Assembly: GCF_900156495.1 (NCBI RefSeq)
Contig: NZ_FTNT01000003.1
Span: forward strand, 310,001 to 374,000
Length of the DNA: 64,000 nt
Reading direction: 5' to 3'
Source: Williamsia sterculiae
GTDB lineage: Bacteria > Actinomycetota > Actinomycetes > Mycobacteriales > Mycobacteriaceae
The translations under genes were made by a program, and so were the position numbers. The notes beneath the pieces are model-generated. The model did no database searches, was not told where the DNA came from, and was given only the letters and a program-made list of their open reading frames with translations. Within the stretch, counting starts at the first letter, position 1. Each line of letters starts with the position of its first letter. This document shows positions 58,850-64,000 of this stretch, one piece after another.

Positions 58850-59827
58850 GTGCGAATTGCTCTCGACCCACGCCGCCGGAAACGTCATGCCAATCCGGAC
58901 GGCACCATGTCCCTGGTCGAACATCTCTACGAGCTGCGGACCCGACTCCTGATAGCCATCGCCGGCATCGTGGTGACCACGATATTCGGCTTCATCTGGT
59001 ACTCGTACGGATTCCTGCACATCCCCTCGCTGGGTGACCTGCTGAAGGATCCGTACTGTTCGCTGCCCGCCTCGTCACGGGCCACCCTGTCGCCGGGCGA
59101 CCAGTGCCGGTTGCTCGCGACCGGTCCGTTCGACCAGTTCATGCTGCGTCTCAAGGTGGCACTGACCGCGGGTGTCGTGCTCGCCTGTCCGGTGTGGCTC
59201 TACCAGATCTGGCAGTTCGTCACACCTGGTCTGCACGCCAACGAACGCCGGTACGGCATGTCGTTCGTGAGTTGCGCGGCGGTGCTGTTCGTCGCGGGCG
59301 CGGTCCTGGCCTACCTGGTGGTCGCGAAGGCATTCCACTTCCTGCTCAGCGTCGGCAACAACGTACAGATCACCGCCCTGGCCGGCGACCAGTATTTCGG
59401 TTTCATGATCCATCTGCTGATCATCTTCGGCGTCAGTTTCGAACTGCCGTTGCTGGTGGTCGCGTTGAACCTCATCGGCGTCCTACCGCACGCGAAGCTG
59501 CGGGCGTGGCGCCGCGGACTGGTGTTCGCGTTGTTCGTCTTCGCCGCCGTGGTCACCCCGGGTTCCGATCCCTTCACGATGCTCGCCCTCGCGCTGGCTC
59601 TGACCGTGCTGTTCGAGATCGCGGTACAGTTCGCCCGGGTGCACGATCGCCGCAAGGCGAAGCGGCAGGTCGACGCCTGGGGCGACGTTCCCGACGACCA
59701 GGCCTCGGTGTTGGCGCACCGTCCGCGACCGGTCACGGCCGCCGCCCCCGTCGGCGCACCACAGTCGGTGACCCACCCGAGTGAGGTGGGCCGTCCCGAA
59801 CCAGCGCACTTCGACGATGTCCTCTGA
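58850..59827 (+). CDS. tatC: Twin-arginine translocase subunit TatC
   Basis: 325 residues from GTG 58850. [22 protein letters not shown] is the signature cytoplasmic N-terminus and first helix. [39 protein letters not shown] is the second and [12 protein letters not shown] the conserved Glu region. Six transmembrane helices, then a hydrophilic tail. Receptor for twin-arginine signal peptides. 123 bp separate it from tatA; TCTAGTTG near 58838 is a weak -10. Overlaps helY by 11 bases. Confidence 0.95.
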   Translation: MRIALDPRRRKRHANPDGTMSLVEHLYELRTRLLIAIAGIVVTTIFGFIWYSYGFLHIPSLGDLLKDPYCSLPASSRATLSPGDQCRLLATGPFDQFMLRLKVALTAGVVLACPVWLYQIWQFVTPGLHANERRYGMSFVSCAAVLFVAGAVLAYLVVAKAFHFLLSVGNNVQITALAGDQYFGFMIHLLIIFGVSFELPLLVVALNLIGVLPHAKLRAWRRGLVFALFVFAAVVTPGSDPFTMLALALALTVLFEIAVQFARVHDRRKAKRQVDAWGDVPDDQASVLAHRPRPVTAAAPVGAPQSVTHPSEVGRPEPAHFDDVL

Positions 59828-62627
59828 GCCGTCGCTGTCCGGACCGGTACCCGATGACACCCGGCCCGACAGCCACCCGGAACTGGCACGCTTCGCCGCG
59901 AGCCTGTCCTTCGGTCTCGACGAGTTCCAGCGCGCGGCGTGTGCTGCCCTGGAGGACGGTCATGGCGTCCTGGTGTGTGCACCGACCGGTGCGGGCAAGA
60001 CGGTGGTCGGGGAGTTCGCGGTCCATCTCGCGCTGATGGGCGGCACCAAGTGCTTCTACACCACCCCCATCAAGGCATTGAGCAATCAGAAATACGCCGA
60101 CCTGGTGGCCGTGCACGGTGTCGAGTCGGTGGGGCTGCTGACCGGTGACAGCTCCATCAACGCCGATGCGCCGATCGTGGTGATGACCACCGAGGTGGTC
60201 CGCAACATGATCTATGCGAACTCGTCCGCGCTGAACGGGTTGTCCTACGTCGTGATGGACGAGGTGCACTACCTCGCCGACCGCTTCCGCGGTGCGGTGT
60301 GGGAGGAGGTCATCCTGCACCTCGATCCCGCGGTCCGGTTGGTGAGCTTGTCCGCGACGGTCTCCAATGCCGAGGAATTCGGTGACTGGATTCAGGCGGT
60401 CCGCGGCGACACCACGGTCATCGTCGACGAACACCGGCCGGTCCCGTTGTGGCAGCACATGCTGGTGGGTAACCGCATGTTCGACCTGTTCGACGGGTCC
60501 GCGCCGAACGACGGTCGGCGGGAGGTGAACCCGGCGCTGGCTCGGTATATCCGGCAGCGGGAGGTGGTGGATCTCAGCGGTCCCGGACGCGGGCATCGCG
60601 GTCGGTCCGAGCGCGGCGGCGGCCCGCCGGTCTCGCGGCCGGAGCTGATCCGCCGACTGGATGCCGACGGTCTGCTACCGGCCATCGACTTCATCTTCTC
60701 CCGCGCGGGATGTGATGCCGCCTTGGCGCAGTGCCGTCGCTCGGGGCTGGACCTGCTCGGCCCGGAACGGGCGGCCGCGGTCGACGAGGTGGTGGACCGG
60801 TTCGTCGCCGATCTGGCTCCCGACGACCGGGACGTCCTGGGTGTCGACGACTGGCGGACGGGGCTGCGCCGCGGTTTCGCCGCCCACCATGCCGGGATGC
60901 TGCCCGCGTTCCGCCACGCGGTGGAGGAGTTGTTCGTCCGCGGTCTGGTGCAGATGGTCTTCGCCACCGAGACCCTCGCGCTGGGCATCAACATGCCCGC
61001 CCGGTCGGTGGTGTTGGAACGGTTGGTGAAGTACAACGGCGAGGCGCACGTCGACCTCACCCCGGGGGAGTTCACCCAGCTCACCGGCCGGGCGGGACGG
61101 CGGGGGATCGACATCGAGGGTCACGCCGTGGTGGTCTTCGCCCCGGGAATGCAGCCCGCACAGGTGGCCGGCTTGGCCGGCGCCCGGACGTTCCCGCTGC
61201 GATCGTCGTTCGCGCCGGAGTACAACATGGCGGTGAATCTGATCCGACGGGTCGGGCTGAACGGTTCACGCGAGCTGCTCGACCGTTCGTTCGCGCAGTT
61301 CCAGGCGGACAAGTCGGTGGTCGGTCAGTCCCGCCAGATCGACGCCGTCACCCGCAAGCTGCGCAAACTCGACGTCGAACTCGAGGAGTTGGCCGGCCGA
61401 CGCGACATCGGACTCGGGGGTGCTCGGGCCGGCGACGCTACGGAGGAGGGGGAGTTCGCCGGGTTCCTCGGCTACATGCGGCTGCGTGAGCTGATCCGGA
61501 CACGGGAGCGTGAACTCAAGTTCGAGAAGCGGATGTCGCTGCAGAACAGCGTGGTCGAGGACCTCTTCGCGCTGAAGCGCGGCCAGGTGATCGGACTGTT
61601 CGGTGGGCGACATCGTGGTCTCGCCGTGGTCCTCGAGCCCGCGAGCGACCGTCGCGATCCCAAACCGCTGGTGCTGGTCGACGACGCGTGGGCGGGCCGC
61701 GTCGGCGTCAAGGATTTCCTCAACCCGCCCGAAGTGTTGGGCAACCTGCGCCTGGCCAAGACCGTGGATCGACGCACTGGTCGCGGGCGTCGAGATCTGG
61801 CGTCGGCGCTGCGGTCCAGCGGTATCGAGTTGCCGCGCCGCAAGCAGTCCCGTCGCTCCGCAGCCGCCGACGACAACGAACTGGTCGATCTGCGCAGGCA
61901 ACTGCGTGCGCACCCCGCGCACGGGTTACCGGATCACGATGAGTTGTTCCGGGCGGCCGAACGACGTACCCGCCTCGTTCGCGAGATCGACGCCCTGGAA
62001 CAGTCCATAGCCGACCGCACCGCGACGCTGCGCGCGGACTTCGACCGCATCGTGGCCATCCTCGAGGAGCTGGGTTATCTGGTGCCCGGACCCGACGGCC
62101 CCACGGTGGCGCCACCGGGTGATCTGCTGACCAGGATCTACAGCGAGAGCGACCTGCTGATCTGTGAATGCCTGCGATCGGGGGTCTGGGACGGGCTGCA
62201 GCCGCCGGAGTTGGCCGGTGTGGTGGCCGCCGTCGTCTACGAATCTCGCCGTGACGCGTTCGCCGGCCCCGATCTCGCGGTGTCGGTGCCCCCGCTGCGG
62301 ACCGCGCTGGTGGAGACACACCGTCGATGGCGGGACCTCAGCCGATTGGAGATGCGTCACTCGCTGGATCCGACCCGTGAGCCCGACGCCGGATTCTCGA
62401 TGTCGATCCACCTGTGGGCGTCGGGACGCAGTCTGCCCGAATGCCTGGCCGTCGCCGGTGATCGCGGCAGGCCGCTGCCCGCGGGCGACTTCGTGCGCTG
62501 GAGTCGCCAGGTCATCGACCTGCTCGAGCAGATCCGCATCGGCGCGGGGGAGGGTGACCTGGCCCGGACGGCCCGTCGGGCCGTGTCGGCGATCCGCCGC
62601 GGGGTGGTCGCCGTGGAGCTCGGCTGA
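59817..62627 (+). CDS. helY: DEAD/DEAH-box RNA helicase HelY (Ski2-like)
   Basis: 936 residues from ATG 59817. [10 protein letters not shown] (about 54-62, Walker A), [15 protein letters not shown] (Ia), [15 protein letters not shown] (DEVH box), [15 protein letters not shown] (SAT motif), [46 protein letters not shown] and [15 protein letters not shown] (motif VI). The C-terminal half matches the DSHCT domain of Ski2/Mtr4-like helicases. Expected role is RNA remodelling. Its start lies inside tatC, so it is coexpressed with the Tat genes; the in-frame ATG at 59781 is an alternative. Confidence 0.93.
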   Translation: MSSEPSLSGPVPDDTRPDSHPELARFAASLSFGLDEFQRAACAALEDGHGVLVCAPTGAGKTVVGEFAVHLALMGGTKCFYTTPIKALSNQKYADLVAVHGVESVGLLTGDSSINADAPIVVMTTEVVRNMIYANSSALNGLSYVVMDEVHYLADRFRGAVWEEVILHLDPAVRLVSLSATVSNAEEFGDWIQAVRGDTTVIVDEHRPVPLWQHMLVGNRMFDLFDGSAPNDGRREVNPALARYIRQREVVDLSGPGRGHRGRSERGGGPPVSRPELIRRLDADGLLPAIDFIFSRAGCDAALAQCRRSGLDLLGPERAAAVDEVVDRFVADLAPDDRDVLGVDDWRTGLRRGFAAHHAGMLPAFRHAVEELFVRGLVQMVFATETLALGINMPARSVVLERLVKYNGEAHVDLTPGEFTQLTGRAGRRGIDIEGHAVVVFAPGMQPAQVAGLAGARTFPLRSSFAPEYNMAVNLIRRVGLNGSRELLDRSFAQFQADKSVVGQSRQIDAVTRKLRKLDVELEELAGRRDIGLGGARAGDATEEGEFAGFLGYMRLRELIRTRERELKFEKRMSLQNSVVEDLFALKRGQVIGLFGGRHRGLAVVLEPASDRRDPKPLVLVDDAWAGRVGVKDFLNPPEVLGNLRLAKTVDRRTGRGRRDLASALRSSGIELPRRKQSRRSAAADDNELVDLRRQLRAHPAHGLPDHDELFRAAERRTRLVREIDALEQSIADRTATLRADFDRIVAILEELGYLVPGPDGPTVAPPGDLLTRIYSESDLLICECLRSGVWDGLQPPELAGVVAAVVYESRRDAFAGPDLAVSVPPLRTALVETHRRWRDLSRLEMRHSLDPTREPDAGFSMSIHLWASGRSLPECLAVAGDRGRPLPAGDFVRWSRQVIDLLEQIRIGAGEGDLARTARRAVSAIRRGVVAVELG

Positions 62628-62776
62628 GCGCAGCCGGATCCCGGTGGCTCAGCGCGCCGCCGTGATCGCACCTCCGGGGCGGCGTAAGTTCGACTCCGGC
62701 GCTCGGACGGTCGGGGTTCGACACGATCATGGACCTGAGCGGGGCCGACGACGGCAAGACGACGTGGAGGTGCGTG

Positions 62777-63628
62777 GTGAGTGGACCGCAGGAACCAGGT
62801 CGGCCCGACGGCGCGTCCGACGGGTCCCAGCATGCCGAACCCACCCAGCAGCGCCGCCCGGAGTCCTCGGCGGGCACACCTCAGGGCGAGGTTCCCGGTT
62901 CCAGCCCCTGGCAGGCCGCCCCTGGCGATCACGAGCCCACCCAGCCCGTCACACCTCAGACCGCCCCGCACCCAGGGCTCGGGCAAGGCCAGTACGGACA
63001 AGCGCCGTACGAGCAGCCACCCCAATTCGGACAACCCACCTATGGGCAATCGCAGCAGTACGGGCAGACGCAGGCCTGGCCGCAGCCCCAGTACGGACAA
63101 GCCGCGTACGGAGATCCGCAGTACGCACAAGCGGGTCCATGGCAGGGTCAGGCTCCGCCTCCGGGTCAGCAGTACGTCGGGTCTCCGCAGGGGTGGGGCC
63201 AGCAGTCCTACGGCCCGCCGCACCAGCAGGGCCAGCCGTCGTACTCGCCGCAGCAGCCTCCCGGTGACGACAAGTTCGCGGCGATGGGGGTGTCGCAGAA
63301 GCGGAAGCGCACGCCGCTGCTCATCGCCGCCGCCGCGTTGCTCACGGTGGCTGTCGTCGCGTTGCTGATCACGGCGTTCTGGGCGCCGGGCTTTGCGGTG
63401 AGCAAGGAATTGAGCGACACGGCTGCCCAGAATGGTGTGAAGACCGTGTTGCAGAACGACTATCAGGCCGCCAACGTCAGCGACGTCAGTTGCCCGTCCG
63501 GTCAGAAGGTCAAGAAGGATGCATCGTTCTTCTGCAAGGCAACCATCGACGGCGCGCAGCAGAACGTGAAGATCACGTTCCTCGACGACGACGGCAAGTA
63601 CGAGGTGTCGCGGCCCAGCGCCGGTTGA
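62777..63628 (+). CDS. DUF4333 membrane protein with Gln/Pro/Tyr-rich N-terminus
   Basis: 283 residues from GTG 62777, with GGAGGTG upstream; ATG 62729 is an alternative. Residues 1-165 are low-complexity and rich in Gln, Pro, Gly, Tyr with repeated YGQ units (GQGQYGQAPYEQPPQFGQPTYGQSQQYGQ). One transmembrane helix (about 185-210: LLIAAAALLTVAVVALLITAFW). The extracytoplasmic C-terminus (about 215-283) is a DUF4333 domain with two Cys (VSCPSGQKVKKDASFFCKATIDG) likely disulfide-bonded. Role unknown; it occupies the Rv2091c position after helY. Confidence 0.82.
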   Translation: MSGPQEPGRPDGASDGSQHAEPTQQRRPESSAGTPQGEVPGSSPWQAAPGDHEPTQPVTPQTAPHPGLGQGQYGQAPYEQPPQFGQPTYGQSQQYGQTQAWPQPQYGQAAYGDPQYAQAGPWQGQAPPPGQQYVGSPQGWGQQSYGPPHQQGQPSYSPQQPPGDDKFAAMGVSQKRKRTPLLIAAAALLTVAVVALLITAFWAPGFAVSKELSDTAAQNGVKTVLQNDYQAANVSDVSCPSGQKVKKDASFFCKATIDGAQQNVKITFLDDDGKYEVSRPSAG

Positions 63629-63647
63629 TCGCCGACCTGATCGGTCA

Positions 63648-64000
63648 CTACTGGGCTCTGTCGGCGCCCGACCAGCCCAAAGCCGTTGCCAGACGGCCGA
63701 TCGAACTCCCGATGGCCAACTCCTCGGCGAGTCGATCGAGTTCCGTCTTGTCGGCAGGTCCGGTGGGCAACGCATCATCCGCGGAATCCCAGTCGCGTCG
63801 GGTGACCCAGCCGTGGTCGGTTCGGCCCTCCACGTCGGCGTCGGTGCGGACGAACACCACGGTTCGGGCGGCGCGCAGATAGTCGGCCGAGTCGAGAATC
63901 GACGTGCGAATACGTGGGGAGATCGATGCATTGCCGTCCCGCGCGGCGTGTTCCACCCCATCGAGGTCGCCGAACTCGGTGATCAGTCTGGCGCCGGTCT
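63648..64000 (-). CDS. 5'-3' exonuclease (polymerase I N-domain type), C-terminal part
   Basis: C-terminal part of a gene entering from beyond the window end. The first visible residues, KTGARLITEFGDLDGVEHAA, are the helix-3-turn-helix DNA-binding segment of FEN/5'-3' exonucleases, followed by SPRIRTSILDSADYLRAARTVVFVRTDADV and a 60-residue tail ending at the TAG 63648. It fits Rv2090, which lies next to Rv2091c and helY in mycobacteria. It should process 5' flaps in DNA; the catalytic acidic residues lie outside the window. Confidence 0.85.
   Translation of the reverse strand, partial: TGARLITEFGDLDGVEHAARDGNASISPRIRTSILDSADYLRAARTVVFVRTDADVEGRTDHGWVTRRDWDSADDALPTGPADKTELDRLAEELAIGSSIGRLATALGWSGADRAQ

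Overview
The window is 64 kb of high-GC DNA from a mycolic-acid actinobacterium (order Mycobacteriales; the gene set fits Gordonia, Williamsia or a relative, but the genus cannot be fixed from sequence reading alone). The evidence is a complete Pup-proteasome locus (ARC, dop, pup, prcBA, pafA, pafBC), mycothiol ligase mshC, many GTG starts, and gene order from the M20 peptidase to helY that broadly follows M. tuberculosis Rv2141c-Rv2092c. No prophage, insertion sequence, CRISPR array or rRNA was seen. There is one tRNA, tRNA-Leu(GAG). No gene-free stretch exceeds 300 bases.

Layout. 1-5047: a partial gene, a DUF3097 protein, NfeD plus an SPFH protein, and on the minus strand a TVP38-type membrane protein, a SatD regulator and its membrane partner. 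5118-12178: an orphan N6-adenine methyltransferase divergent from mutA-mutB-meaB (methylmalonyl-CoA mutase). 12385-21658: an actinobacterial Nit1C-type nitrogen-starvation cluster: nitrilase, MSMEG_0570 protein, FAD oxidoreductase, an ANL ligase, MSMEG_0572 protein, radical SAM, GNAT-AIR synthase fusion, a second nitrilase paralogue lacking its catalytic Cys and Glu, and a glycosyltransferase. 21631-28518: nucleoside hydrolase, tRNA-Leu, M20 peptidase, PEBP, pyrD, DUF5703, LppL-like lipoprotein, uppP. 28636-32614: phosphatase, DUF3090, SCO1664-family protein, mshC. 32628-35778: nirBD with a small associated protein. 35902-46402: PAC2, metH, HAD, hisE, hisG, an arr-type rifampicin ADP-ribosyltransferase, further housekeeping genes, trmI. 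46577-58385: the proteasome locus, interrupted by an FHA-ABC exporter and a NUDIX gene. 58469-64000: tatA, tatC, helY, a DUF4333 protein and a partial 5'-3' exonuclease.

How genes work together. The Nit1C cluster is the least understood system here. Family knowledge links it to nitrogen limitation and cyanide/nitrile assimilation, but its small-molecule product is not established. Two promoter regions inside it share a long motif containing GlnR-like half-sites, and the nirBD leader carries a similar half-site pair, so GlnR nitrogen control of both is a reasonable inference. About fourteen genes have a TAnnnT -10 element 6-8 nt upstream of the start codon, so leaderless transcription is common here. 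The SatD pair has a recognisable promoter overlapped by a perfect inverted repeat, and mutA is preceded by a 14-bp perfect palindrome typical of TetR operators.
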